Shown here: one piece after another, positions 1 to 8,755 of the stretch | How the letters are laid out: every line of letters begins with the position of its first letter | How positions within the stretch are numbered: the stretch's first letter is position 1 | From: UBA4615 sp964399635 | Lineage (GTDB): Bacteria; Pseudomonadota; Gammaproteobacteria; Burkholderiales; Burkholderiaceae_E | NCBI GenBank assembly: GCA_964399635.1 | Contig: CAYNRU010000034.1 | Location: 151,478 to 215,477, forward strand | Reading direction: 5' to 3' | Length of the DNA stretch: 64,000 bases | Program-made: the position numbers and the translations under genes | The notes under the pieces: generated by a model | Database searches by the model: none | What the model saw: only the letters and a program-made list of their open reading frames with translations | What the model was told of the DNA's origin: nothing

Positions 1-351
1 GAACAGGTCGGAGAAGCCGTCGATGACCTTGGGCTGCGCCTCGAAGCCGGGCGCCGAGTTCACCATGCCGAGCGTCTTGACGACCCGCTCGACGCGGTCG
101 AGCGAGCCGAGCACCGCGCGGATGTTGGCGAGCATGTTCAGGCCGACCAGCCGCGCGGCCTCGCGGCCGAGCTGCACGTCGACGTCGGCGCCGAGCTTGC
201 CGGCGATCATCGTGCCGTCCGGCCGCCGCGGCCCCACGCCCGACATGAAGAGCAGGGCACCGACCCGCACGCCGGGCACGTAGTTGCCCATCGGCTTGGG
301 GGCGGGGGGCAGCTCGATGCCGAGCTCCACCAGTCGTCGTTCCGGATTCAT
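1..351 (-). CDS. RidA/YjgF-family protein, 3' end cut by the window edge
   Basis: From an ATG at 351 the reading frame stays open for 117 codons to position 1, so the C-terminus is missing. The protein starts MNPERRLVELGIELPPAP and continues with LFMSGVGPRRPDGT, the GxLLFxSG segment typical of RidA/YjgF (L-PSP) proteins, which usually have about 120-160 residues. RidA proteins are small soluble trimers that hydrolyse reactive enamine/imine intermediates of PLP enzymes; many homologues in catabolic loci have other, unassigned roles. The gene diverges from the DMT exporter at 489. The active-site arginine region is only partly covered, so I assign the family and not a substrate. Confidence 0.85.
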   Translation of the reverse strand, partial: MNPERRLVELGIELPPAPKPMGNYVPGVRVGALLFMSGVGPRRPDGTMIAGKLGADVDVQLGREAARLVGLNMLANIRAVLGSLDRVERVVKTLGMVNSAPGFEAQPKVIDGFSDLF

Positions 352-488
352 CGTCGGTCTCCTGCGGGTGGCGCCGCTCCGGGCCGATCCCGGGTGCCGC
401 GGCCCATAATACCGGCGAGCGCGGCCCGCCCCGCGCCGCGGCCCCGCAGCGCGCCGTCCCCATCGCCCGGCGCCGTCCCCCTCACCCC

Positions 489-1394
489 TTGAACGCCCCC
501 GTCATCGCCGCAACCACCGCCGCAGAGGTCTTCCTCACCAATCGCCGCGGCATCCGCTTCATGGTGATCGCGATGTGCTGCTTCATCGCCAACGACGCGC
601 TGGTCAAGCTCGCGAGCGAGTCGCTGCCGGCGGGGCAGCTGATCTTCGTGCGCGGTGCGATGGCCACGGCCTGGGTGCTCGCGGTGGCGCGCGCCACCTC
701 GACCCCGCTGCCGGTGGCCCGGCTCGCGCACCGCTGGGTCGCGATCCGCGCCGGCATCGACTCGGTCGCGACCGTGCTGCTGGTGATCGTGCTCGCGCAC
801 CTGCCGATCGCCAACGCGACCGCGATCAACATGGCCTCGCCGCTGTTCATCGTGGCGCTGGCGGTGCCGCTGCTCGGCGAGCGTGTCGATGCGCGCCGCT
901 GGGCCGCGATCGGGCTCGGCTTCGCGGGCGTGCTGATGGTCATCCAGCCGCGGATCGACGACTTCAACGGCTACGCGCTGCTGTGCCTGTTCGTGACGCT
1001 GCTGCACGCGCTGCGCGATCTGGCCACCCGCCGCATCCCCCCGGGCATCCCCTCGCTCGCGATCACGATGTCGAGCGCGGCCACGGTCACGGTCCTGGCC
1101 GGGCTGATGTCGGCCGTGCAGGGCTGGCAGCCGCTCGAGGCGCGCAGCCTGGCGCTGGTGGGCGCCGCCTCCCTGTTCCTCGCCGGCGGCTACCACTTCA
1201 TCGTGCGCAGCACCCGCGAGGGCGACTTCTCGGTGATCGCGCCGTTCCGCTACACCGGCCTGGTGCTCGCGCTGCTCATCGGCTGGGTGGTGTGGGGCGA
1301 TCTGCCCGATGCGCTCGGCTGGGCCGGCCTCGCGCTGCTGATGGCCACCGGCGTGTACCTGATCCGCGCCGAGCGGCGGCGGGCCACGGGCTGA
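489..1394 (+). CDS. DMT-superfamily (EamA) transporter
   Basis: This 301-residue integral membrane protein has about ten hydrophobic helices arranged as two EamA repeats (roughly residues 24-150 and 165-295). Segments such as INMASPLFIVALAVPLLGER and RYTGLVLALLIGWVVWGD are characteristic of the RhaT/EamA drug/metabolite exporters. The reading frame begins with a TTG at 489; an ATG at 561 (residue 25) sits just before the first helix and is an equally possible start. Substrates of this family cannot be read from sequence; amino acids or metabolites are usual. It lies 67 bases upstream of the aminotransferase on the same strand and may share its transcript. Confidence 0.85.
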   Translation: MNAPVIAATTAAEVFLTNRRGIRFMVIAMCCFIANDALVKLASESLPAGQLIFVRGAMATAWVLAVARATSTPLPVARLAHRWVAIRAGIDSVATVLLVIVLAHLPIANATAINMASPLFIVALAVPLLGERVDARRWAAIGLGFAGVLMVIQPRIDDFNGYALLCLFVTLLHALRDLATRRIPPGIPSLAITMSSAATVTVLAGLMSAVQGWQPLEARSLALVGAASLFLAGGYHFIVRSTREGDFSVIAPFRYTGLVLALLIGWVVWGDLPDALGWAGLALLMATGVYLIRAERRRATG

Positions 1395-1461
1395 GCGAGC
1401 GCCCGGGCCTGTGGCCGGGGAGGCTATGATCGGCCGGTCGCCCCGCCCGCCCTGCCCGCCG

Positions 1462-2673
1462 ATGACCGATCCCGAATCGCTGATCTCGCCCGCCTACCGC
1501 AACATCGGCGAGTCGCTGGTGCGCGAGCTCGGCAAGCTGATGTCGCAGCCCGACATGGTCTCGCTGGCGGGCGGCTACCCCGGCCCCGAGCTGTTCGATC
1601 GCGAGGGCCTGCGCGAGTCGGCCGACGCCGCGCTGCGCGACGCGCCGACCGCCTGCCTGCAGTACGGCCCGACCGAGGGCCTGGCGTCGCTGCGCGAGGC
1701 GATCGCCGTGCTGCTCGCGTCGCGCGGCACCGCCTGCAGCCCTGACGACATCCTGGTCACGGCCGGCTCGCAGCAGGGCTTCGACCTGCTGGTGCGCACG
1801 CTGCTGCGCGCCGGCGACGCCGCGGTCCTCGAGCGGCCCACCTACACCGGGCCGCTGCGCGTGCTCAAGGTCGCGGGCGTCACCGCGATGACGGTCGGTG
1901 TGGACGCGCAGGGCCTGGACGTGGACGAGCTCGAGGCGATGCTGCGCGATCCGGCGCAGCCGCGGCCGCGCCTGCTGTACGTCGTGCCGACCTTCGCCAA
2001 CCCGAGCGGCGCGACCATGCCGCTCGCGCGGCGCCTGCGGCTGCTCGAGCTCGCGGTGGAGTACGGCTTCGTGGTGGTCGAGGACGACCCCTACGGGCAG
2101 CTCAGGTTCGAGGGCGAGCCGGTGCCGCACATCGCGGCGCTGGTCGAGCGCGTGCCCGGCTCGCGGCCCTGGGTCGTGCACCTGGGCAGCCTCTCCAAGG
2201 TGATCGCGCCGGGGCTGCGGGTGGGCTTCATGGTGGCCTCGCCCGCGCTGCGCCGCGCCTGCGTGCTCGCCAAGCAGCTCGACGACCTGTCCAATCCCGG
2301 CTTCACTCAGGCCACCGTGCAGCGCTACCTCGCCGACGGGCGGCTCGACGCGCACCTGCCGGTGATCCTGAACGCCTACCGCGAGCGGGCCGGGGCGATG
2401 CGCGACGCGATCGCCACCCACCTCGCCGGCCGCATCGCCTTCAACATCCCCCAGGGCGGGATGTTCATGTGGGGCCGGCTGGAGCGCGACGCGAGCACGC
2501 GCACGCTGCTGCCGCTCGCGATCGGGGAGCGGGTGACCTTCGTGCCGGGCGACATCTACTACGCCGACCGGCCCGACCTGCGCACCATGCGGCTGTCCTT
2601 CTCGACGCCCAACCCCGCGCAGATCCGCGAGGGCATCGCGCGGATCGGGCGCGCGCTCGACCGGATGGGCTGA
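1462..2673 (+). CDS. PLP-dependent aminotransferase, class I/II fold (2-aminoadipate aminotransferase-like)
   Basis: The protein has 403 residues if started at the ATG at 1462, which precedes the conserved MVSLAGGYPGPELF segment; an upstream in-frame ATG would add an unlikely proline-rich leader. The PLP lysine is K246 in GSLSKVIAPGLRVG, and the cofactor-ring aspartate lies in VVVEDDPYGQLRF. The pattern matches the LysN/MocR-catalytic-domain group of fold-type I aminotransferases, which act on 2-aminoadipate, aromatic or branched amino acids. There is no GntR DNA-binding domain, so it is an enzyme and not a MocR regulator. It is convergent with the NUDIX gene. The substrate is not determinable from sequence. 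Confidence 0.9.
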   Translation: MTDPESLISPAYRNIGESLVRELGKLMSQPDMVSLAGGYPGPELFDREGLRESADAALRDAPTACLQYGPTEGLASLREAIAVLLASRGTACSPDDILVTAGSQQGFDLLVRTLLRAGDAAVLERPTYTGPLRVLKVAGVTAMTVGVDAQGLDVDELEAMLRDPAQPRPRLLYVVPTFANPSGATMPLARRLRLLELAVEYGFVVVEDDPYGQLRFEGEPVPHIAALVERVPGSRPWVVHLGSLSKVIAPGLRVGFMVASPALRRACVLAKQLDDLSNPGFTQATVQRYLADGRLDAHLPVILNAYRERAGAMRDAIATHLAGRIAFNIPQGGMFMWGRLERDASTRTLLPLAIGERVTFVPGDIYYADRPDLRTMRLSFSTPNPAQIREGIARIGRALDRMG

Positions 2674-2775
2674 CGGCGCCCGCGCGGCACCCGGATCCGT
2701 GCTCGGTGCAGCCGGTCTTCGTGATGGAGACGGACGGCACCGAGGCCATGCCGGCCGCCCTGTTCGGCAGCGCGC

Positions 2776-3492
2776 CTACACCCGCCTGAAGCGCCGCTCG
2801 AGCACGTGGGTCTCGCCGTAGCCCGCGCCCTCGGGGATGCGGAAGACCCGGCCCTCGGCACTGTCGAGCGGCTCGGCCGTGATCGTGACGATGGGCCGGC
2901 CGCGGGCCGAGGCAAGCGCATCGGCAGCCGACCCGTGGGCCGCGAGCCAGCGCAGGTTCATGTAGGTCGCGAACATCAGGTTGATCCGCTCTGCCTCGGC
3001 TGCGGCGACCACCTCCGACGGCCGCGACCAGACGGCCGACACCACCTCGCCGCGATCGGCGCGGGCGGTCTGGTCGGGCGGCGCCGCCGCGACGAAGAAG
3101 TGCGTGTCGAAGCGCTTCGGCGCGTGCGTCGGCGTGATCCAGTGCGCGAACGGCAGCAGCGCGTCCACCGACAGCCGCAGGCCCGCGCCGCGCACCAGCG
3201 CGCCGAAGTCGCCGCCGGGCGCGGCCTGCGAGCGCGCGCCCTCGGCGAGCAGCAGGCCGCACTCCTCCCAGGTCTCGCGGATCGCAGCGACGCGCAGCAC
3301 CGCGTCGGGCTCCGCCGACACGGCAAGCCCGGCATCGGCCGGATCGACCGTGCCGCCGGGAAACACGAACTTGCCGGCGGCGAAGCTCGCCGTGCCGGTG
3401 CGCTCGACCAGCATCACCTCGAGGCCCGCGTCGCCGTCGCGCAGCAGGATCAGGGTCGATGCGAGCCGGGGCGTGGCGATGGGACCGGACAT
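2776..3492 (-). CDS. NUDIX hydrolase (NUDT7/19-like, with extended Nudix box)
   Basis: This 238-residue soluble protein carries the Nudix signature in two pieces: FPGGTVDP at residues 45-51 and RETWEECG at residues 72-79, with E73, E76 and E77 as likely Mg2+ ligands. About 15 extra residues separate the glycine pair from the REXXEE part compared with the classic 23-residue box, as is usual in the group that hydrolyses CoA and acyl-CoA derivatives (NUDT7/NUDT19-like). The gene follows the MFS gene's orientation at the end of a catabolic operon rich in CoA enzymes, which fits CoA-ester housecleaning, but this is inference. Start is the ATG at 3492. Confidence 0.85.
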   Translation of the reverse strand: MSGPIATPRLASTLILLRDGDAGLEVMLVERTGTASFAAGKFVFPGGTVDPADAGLAVSAEPDAVLRVAAIRETWEECGLLLAEGARSQAAPGGDFGALVRGAGLRLSVDALLPFAHWITPTHAPKRFDTHFFVAAAPPDQTARADRGEVVSAVWSRPSEVVAAAEAERINLMFATYMNLRWLAAHGSAADALASARGRPIVTITAEPLDSAEGRVFRIPEGAGYGETHVLERRFRRV

Positions 3493-3513
3493 GGGGTGGT
3501 CTCCCGGAAGGGG

Positions 3514-4779
3514 TCAGTCGGATGAGGGGACGATCTGTGCGGGCGACCGGAAGGCGCGCATCAGCACGAAGGGGGCGGCGGCGACCAGGATGCCCGCCAC
3601 CGCGAGCGCGAGCCCGGGCCGGTAGCTGCCGCTCCAGTCGTGCAGGAAGCCCGAGGCCCAGGAGCCCAGGCCCGCGCCGACCATGCTCGACGCATAGACG
3701 ATGCCGTAGAGCGCGACCGCCGCGGGACCGACGAACAGGCGGTTGGTGAGCGTCGCGATGATCGGACCGCGCGCGCCCTGCGCCAGCCCGAAGCCGATCA
3801 CGAAGCTCGCGACGATCCACTCGGCCGACACATAGCTGAGCGCGAGCAGGCTCAGCATGCCGGTCAGGGTCAGCCCGAAGCTCAGCAGCGCGATCGGGCG
3901 CAGCCCGAAGCGATCGGACAGCCAGCCGCAGGACACCACACCCCCGATCGACAGCATCCCGCACATGCCGAACAGCGTCGCCGCCCGCAGCGGTGTGTGG
4001 CCGATCTCGATCAGGAAGGGCACGGTCTGCACGATCACCACGTACATCGCGAAGCCGGTGAACCCGAAGGTGATCATCAGGCCCGCAAACTCAGGCCGGC
4101 GCAGCGACTGCGCGAGGGTGATCGCGGCGCCGGCCGATCCCGGCGGCGCGCCCGGCCGGGCGTCCTCGCCGGGGTGCCCGGCGATGCGCCGCCACGGCAG
4201 CAGCACCGTCAGGACCGCCACCCCCGCCAGCGCGAGGCCCAACCAGGCATAGGTCGCGCGCCAGCCCTGCCGTTCGATCGACCACTGCGCCAGCGGCACC
4301 AGCAGCAGCGAGCCGGTGCCGAGCCCCGCATAGGCGACGGCCATCGCGGTGGACATGCGGCGCCGGAAGCTGCGCCCGATCAGCGCCGAGGCGGGCACGA
4401 TGCCCAGCGCCGAGATGCCCAGGCTCACCAACAGGCCGATGCACACGTACAGGTGCCACAAGGCCCCCGCGAACGAGGCGAGCCCGATGCCCAGCGTCAC
4501 CAGCAGCGCGCCCGACGTGTAGCAGGCGCGCGCCCCGAAGCGGCGCAGCGCCAGGCCCACCAGCGGCGCGCTCAGGCCCGAGACGACCATGTAGGTCGAG
4601 TACACGCCGGTGGTCTGCTGGCGCGTCGCTGCGAAGTCGCGCTCGATCGGCAGCAGGAAGACCATCCAGATGTCGGCCACGCCGCGCGAGACGAACACGA
4701 ACCCGAACGCCACCGCGAGCACGAGGGCTCCCCGGCGGACGTCCTCGCCCCGGTGCGTGGCGCCGGCCGGATCCGACAT
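3514..4779 (-). CDS. MFS transporter (monocarboxylate/oxalate-formate type)
   Basis: This 421-residue protein has twelve predicted helices with the MFS spacing and a central soluble loop near residues 195-220 (RRIAGHPGEDARPG). Motif-A-like residues are seen in GWLSDRFGLRPIAL. The start ATG at 4779 (MSDPAGATHRGED) lies 8 bases downstream of the TRAP permease stop, so the two are almost certainly cotranscribed. Having both a TRAP system and an MFS carrier in one catabolic operon suggests uptake or efflux of related organic acids. No substrate is readable. Confidence 0.85.
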   Translation of the reverse strand: MSDPAGATHRGEDVRRGALVLAVAFGFVFVSRGVADIWMVFLLPIERDFAATRQQTTGVYSTYMVVSGLSAPLVGLALRRFGARACYTSGALLVTLGIGLASFAGALWHLYVCIGLLVSLGISALGIVPASALIGRSFRRRMSTAMAVAYAGLGTGSLLLVPLAQWSIERQGWRATYAWLGLALAGVAVLTVLLPWRRIAGHPGEDARPGAPPGSAGAAITLAQSLRRPEFAGLMITFGFTGFAMYVVIVQTVPFLIEIGHTPLRAATLFGMCGMLSIGGVVSCGWLSDRFGLRPIALLSFGLTLTGMLSLLALSYVSAEWIVASFVIGFGLAQGARGPIIATLTNRLFVGPAAVALYGIVYASSMVGAGLGSWASGFLHDWSGSYRPGLALAVAGILVAAAPFVLMRAFRSPAQIVPSSD

Positions 4780-4787
4780 CGGCCGGC

Positions 4788-6077
4788 CTACGGGGCCAGC
4801 GTGGAGGGCAGCCAGGTGATCAGGCTCGGGAACGCCGAGAGCACCAGCAGGATCAGCAGGTGCGCGACCACGTGCGGGGCCACGCCGATGAACACGTCCT
4901 GGATCGGGATCTTGGAGTAGGCCGAGACCACGAATGCGTTGAGCCCCACCGGCGGCGTCACCAGCCCGATCTCGGCGGTGATGATCACGATGATGCCGAA
5001 CCAGATCGGATCGAAGCCGAGCGACACGATCACCGGCAGCACCACCGGCACCGTCAGGAACAGGATCGCGATCTGGTCGAGCACGCAGCCGAGCGCGAGG
5101 TACATCAGGATGATCAGGAAGTAGATCACCCAGCGCGACACGTCGAGCGCGCCCACGTAGGCGACCAGCGACTGCGTGAAGCCGGTCAGCGTGAAGTAGT
5201 AGCCGAAGACCTGCGCGCACATCACGATCAGGATGATCATGCAGGAGGTGCGCGCGGCGCGGCCGAGCGACTCGACCAGGGTGCGCAGGCTCAGGCGGCG
5301 GCGCATCAGCGCGATCGTCATCGCCCCGAACGCCCCGAGGCTCGCGGCCTCGGTGGGCGTGGCGATGCCAAGGTACACGCAGCCCGTCACCAGCATGATC
5401 AGCGCCAGCATCGGCCCGACCACGCGCAGCGACGCGAACTTCTCGCGCATCGTGTAGCTGGCGCCGGCGGGGGCGTGCGAGGGATTGATCGCCGCGAGCA
5501 CCAGCACCGTCAGGATGATCACCAGCGTCACCAGCAGACCCGGGATGATGCCCGCGATCAGCAGCTTGCTGATGCTCACCTGCGCGATCAGCCCGTACAG
5601 CACGATCGCGATCGAGGGCGGGATCAGCATCGCGAGCGTGCCCGAGATCGCGACCACGCCGGCGGCGAGCCGCGGGTCGTACTTGTGGCGGATCATCGCG
5701 GGGATGCTGGTGCCCGACAGCGTGGAGGCCGACGCCGTCGAGGACCCGGAGATGGCGCCGAAGCCCGCGCCCGCCAGCGCCGTGCTGATCGCGAGCCCGG
5801 CCGGCACGCGCCCGAGCCAGACCCTGGCGCTGTCGAAGAGTTCCTCGGCGATGCGACTCACGATGATGAACTCGGCCATCAGCATGAACATCGGCACCGT
5901 GATCAGCTCGTAGGACGAGGTGGTCGCCAGCGGCGTCGTGCGCAGGATGCCCATCACCATGTCGGGCCCGCCCTTGAGCAGCAGCCCGAGCATGCCGGCG
6001 ATGCCGAGCGCGAACGCCACCGGCATGCCGAACAGCAGCAGCACCAGCAGCGCGGTGAGACCGGCGGCGATGATCAC
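4788..6077 (-). CDS. TRAP transporter large permease (DctM family)
   Basis: The protein has 429 residues and about twelve helices, with the DctM hallmarks AGAGFGAISGSSTASAST and TPTEAASLGAFGA, and GLVTPPVGLNAFV near the C-terminus. It is the ion-coupled channel subunit of a tripartite ATP-independent periplasmic transporter. The start is a GTG at 6077 that overlaps the stop of the small-permease gene by four bases (GTGA). The matching solute-binding protein is not in this operon but lies about 6 kb away on the other strand (12053-13087), across the IclR gene. Confidence 0.95.
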   Translation of the reverse strand: MIIAAGLTALLVLLLFGMPVAFALGIAGMLGLLLKGGPDMVMGILRTTPLATTSSYELITVPMFMLMAEFIIVSRIAEELFDSARVWLGRVPAGLAISTALAGAGFGAISGSSTASASTLSGTSIPAMIRHKYDPRLAAGVVAISGTLAMLIPPSIAIVLYGLIAQVSISKLLIAGIIPGLLVTLVIILTVLVLAAINPSHAPAGASYTMREKFASLRVVGPMLALIMLVTGCVYLGIATPTEAASLGAFGAMTIALMRRRLSLRTLVESLGRAARTSCMIILIVMCAQVFGYYFTLTGFTQSLVAYVGALDVSRWVIYFLIILMYLALGCVLDQIAILFLTVPVVLPVIVSLGFDPIWFGIIVIITAEIGLVTPPVGLNAFVVSAYSKIPIQDVFIGVAPHVVAHLLILLVLSAFPSLITWLPSTLAP

Positions 6078-6619
6078 TCGGCACGCTCCGCGGCGGGGTC
6101 GTGCGCCTCGGGGTCGACGTAGGCCTGACCCGCGGCGATGGCCGCCACGCGGGCGGCCAGCGCGAGCGCGAGCCGCAGGATCAGCAGGCCGACGCCGGCC
6201 GCGCCGACGAAGTAGGGCGGCCAGGTCGGCCACGCGATCGCACCGTCCATCACCTCGTCGGCGACGAAGCCCTCCCAGCCGCTCGTGGCCATCAGCCGGA
6301 AGATCAGCCCGAAGAACACGATGGCGGCGGCCAGCCCGGCGACCTGGCAGGCCGCGAACACCCGCGAGCGGCCCCAGGATGCGAACAGGTCGATCTTGAT
6401 GTGGCCGCCGCTGCGGAAGGTGTCGGCGAGCGCCATGTAGAACACCAGGGTCACGAGGTACATCGAGATCACGTCGTACGACCAGCTCAGCGGTGCCGCG
6501 AACACGTACCTCAGCACCACGTCGGCCACGACCACCAGCATGATCGCCATCAGCCCGGCCGCGGCGAGCATCATGAATGCGCGCTCCAGCGCCTTCGTCA
6601 ACCGGTCCAGCCCCTTCAT
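6074..6619 (-). CDS. TRAP transporter small permease (DctQ family)
   Basis: This 181-residue protein has four predicted transmembrane helices, starting with LAAAGLMAIMLVVVADVVLR, the DctQ signature region, and RSGGHIKIDLF between helices two and three, a conserved loop of the family. It forms the membrane domain with DctM. The ATG at 6619 (MKGLDRLTKALERAF) is preferred over longer starts because it precedes helix 1 by the usual distance. The stop overlaps the GTG start of the large permease. The C-terminus is short and acidic. Confidence 0.92.
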   Translation of the reverse strand: MKGLDRLTKALERAFMMLAAAGLMAIMLVVVADVVLRYVFAAPLSWSYDVISMYLVTLVFYMALADTFRSGGHIKIDLFASWGRSRVFAACQVAGLAAAIVFFGLIFRLMATSGWEGFVADEVMDGAIAWPTWPPYFVGAAGVGLLILRLALALAARVAAIAAGQAYVDPEAHDPAAERAE

Positions 6620-6668
6620 CCCGCCCCCGTCCTCGTTCTTCTCGTCGCGGCCTGCCGGCCGTGGCGCG

Positions 6669-7433
6669 TCAGCGCCCCGTCCATCTCGGGGCCCGCTTCT
6701 CCTTGAAGGAGCGCGGACCCTCCTGCGCATCATCGCTGCCGTAGACCCGCTCGAACAAGTGATAGCCGGCGCGCAGCGCCGCGGAGCGGCCCATCTCGGT
6801 CGACAGGTAGACGAGCTCGCGGGCGGCGCGCACGGTCAGCGGCGCGTTGGCGGCGATGCGCTCGGCCATCGCCATCGCCGCCGTCATCAGCTCGGCGGCG
6901 GGCACCACGCGGTTCACGAAGCCGATCTCGTAGGCGCGGCGCGCATCGATCGGGTCGCCGGTCAGCAGCAGCTCCATCATCACGCGCTGCGGGATGATGT
7001 GGCCGAGCGGCGCGGCCCAGGGCATGCCGCGCCCGACCTTCGCCTCGCTGATCGCGAAGGTGGCGTGCTCGGCGGCGACGCACAGGTCGCACATCTGCGC
7101 CAGCAGCCAGCCGCCGGCATAGGCCACGCCGTTGACCGCGGCGATCACCGGCTTGGTGACCTGGACCGTGTCGCCGACGATCGGGATGAAGTCGCGCGGC
7201 GGCACGCCCAGCATGGTGTCGGCCGCTTCCTTCAGGTCCATGCCCGCGCAGAAGGCCTTGTCGCCCGCGCCGGTGAGGATCGCGACCTGCGCGGCGGCGT
7301 CGGCCTCGAAGCGCAGGAAGGCCGCACGCAGCCCCTCGCGCACACCGCGGCTGATCGCGTTGCGATTCGCGGGGCGGTTGATGGTGATTACCGCCACCGC
7401 GCCGCGCAGCTCGTACAGGATGTCGTCGCTCAT
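6669..7433 (-). CDS. Enoyl-CoA hydratase/isomerase (crotonase) family protein
   Basis: This 254-residue protein has the crotonase fold markers: oxyanion-hole segments KAFCAGMDLKE and GVAYAGGWLLAQMCDLCVAA, and RAYEIGFVNRVVP in the C-terminal helical part. The segment SEAKVGRGMPWAAP replaces the usual PEIxLGxxPGxGGTQ pattern, so the exact reaction (hydration, isomerisation or hydrolysis of an acyl-CoA) is uncertain. The ATG overlaps the stop of the CoA-transferase gene (ATGA at 7430-7433). With the neighbouring acyl-CoA dehydrogenase and CoA-transferase it forms a plausible beta-oxidation-like module for an imported carboxylate. Confidence 0.9.
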   Translation of the reverse strand: MSDDILYELRGAVAVITINRPANRNAISRGVREGLRAAFLRFEADAAAQVAILTGAGDKAFCAGMDLKEAADTMLGVPPRDFIPIVGDTVQVTKPVIAAVNGVAYAGGWLLAQMCDLCVAAEHATFAISEAKVGRGMPWAAPLGHIIPQRVMMELLLTGDPIDARRAYEIGFVNRVVPAAELMTAAMAMAERIAANAPLTVRAARELVYLSTEMGRSAALRAGYHLFERVYGSDDAQEGPRSFKEKRAPRWTGR

Positions 7434-8755
7434 GCCTCGTGCTCCCTGTCGCCCGTGTTGGCGCCCGTGTTGGCGTCCGTGCCCTTGCCCGCGCCCCCGG
7501 CCCCGCCGGCCCAGCGCCTGATGGCCCCCCGCGCCTCGAGCGCGTCGAGCTGCTCGTCGGTCACGCCGATCTCGCGCAGCACCTCGGCGGTGTGCTCGCC
7601 CAGCATCGGCCCGGCGCGCGTGAATCCGCCGGGGGTCTTCGAGAACTTGAGCGGATAGCCGGGCAGCCGCAGGCTGCCGTCCTGCGGATCCTCGATGCGC
7701 CTGAAGAAGCCCACGTCCTCGAGGTGCGGATCGTCGTAGAGGTCCCGCGTCGTGTTGAGCGGCGCCACCGGGATCTCGGCCTGCTCGAGCAGCGCGATCC
7801 ACTCGGCGGTGCCGCGCTGCTCGAGGATGGTCGCCACCATCGCGCAGAACGCCGCCATGTTCGCGCTGCGGTCGGCCTGGCTCCGGAAGCGCGGGTCGGC
7901 CGCGAGATCGGGCCGCTCGATGAGCTCGGCGAAGCGCCGCCACTGCTTGTCGTTGTAGACCAGCACCGCGACGTGCCCGTCCAGCGTGCGGTAGGGCCTG
8001 CGATGCGGCGTCGTTGCGCGGGTGTAGACCGGCGGCCCGATCGGCGGGTCGTAGGCCGCGCCCACCACGTGCTCCACCAGCAGGAAGGAGGCCATCACCT
8101 CGAACATCGGGATCTCGATCTCCTGCCCGCCGCCGCCGCGCTCGCGATGGAAGAGCGCGGCCATCACCGCGTAGGCGGCATTCAGGGAGGAGACCTTGTC
8201 GCCGAGCACGGTAGTGACGTATTGCGGCTCGGGGTTGATCTCGCCCTGCAGCATCGCCATGCCGCTGATCGCCTGGATGGTGTCGTCGTAGGCGGGCTTG
8301 CCGGCATAGCGGCCGTCGCGCCCGAAGCCGTAGAGGTTCGCGTACACCACCTCCGGGTTCACCGCGCGGACCGACGCGTAGTCGAGCCCGAGCCTGGCGA
8401 TGGCCTGGCTGCGCATCGAGTGCATCACCACGTCTGCCCCGGCGGCCAGGCGCAGGCACAGCGCGCGCCCCTCGGGCGTGACCAGGTCGAGCACCACGCC
8501 GCGCTTGCCGCGGTTCATGTTGAGGAAGGTGCCGCGCCGGTCGGGCGTCTTGCCCGGGCCGATGTAGCGCGAGGTGTCGCCCGCGGGGCTCTCCACCTTG
8601 ATCACGTCGGCGCCGAGGTCGGCCATGATCTGGGTGCAGTAGGGCCCCATCAGCACCGAGGTCAGGTCGAGGACCTTGACCCCCGAGAGGGGCCCGGCGG
8701 GCCGGGCCGCGTCGCCCCGCCCCGGCGCGCTCGCGCCAGCGTCGCCGCCGGTCAC
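7430..8755 (-). CDS. CaiB/BaiF (class III) CoA-transferase family protein
   Basis: The protein has 441 residues. The N-terminal GVKVLDLTSVLMGPYCTQ and KVESPAGDTSR, and the middle GIAxMLQGEINPEPQY-type region, are those of family III CoA-transferases, which move CoA between carboxylates. At the position of the catalytic aspartate of formyl-CoA transferase the protein reads GQEIEIPMFEV, with Glu instead of Asp, as seen in one subgroup. The start is a GTG at 8755 overlapping the previous stop (GTGA). It would activate the acid imported by the TRAP system, since no CoA ligase is present in this operon (inference). Confidence 0.92.
   Translation of the reverse strand: MTGGDAGASAPGRGDAARPAGPLSGVKVLDLTSVLMGPYCTQIMADLGADVIKVESPAGDTSRYIGPGKTPDRRGTFLNMNRGKRGVVLDLVTPEGRALCLRLAAGADVVMHSMRSQAIARLGLDYASVRAVNPEVVYANLYGFGRDGRYAGKPAYDDTIQAISGMAMLQGEINPEPQYVTTVLGDKVSSLNAAYAVMAALFHRERGGGGQEIEIPMFEVMASFLLVEHVVGAAYDPPIGPPVYTRATTPHRRPYRTLDGHVAVLVYNDKQWRRFAELIERPDLAADPRFRSQADRSANMAAFCAMVATILEQRGTAEWIALLEQAEIPVAPLNTTRDLYDDPHLEDVGFFRRIEDPQDGSLRLPGYPLKFSKTPGGFTRAGPMLGEHTAEVLREIGVTDEQLDALEARGAIRRWAGGAGGAGKGTDANTGANTGDREHEA

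Noticed and set aside
348..1196. Antisense open frame over the DMT transporter
   Set aside because: Highly Arg/Gly/His/Asp-rich with no domain features; the sense frame has ten membrane helices.
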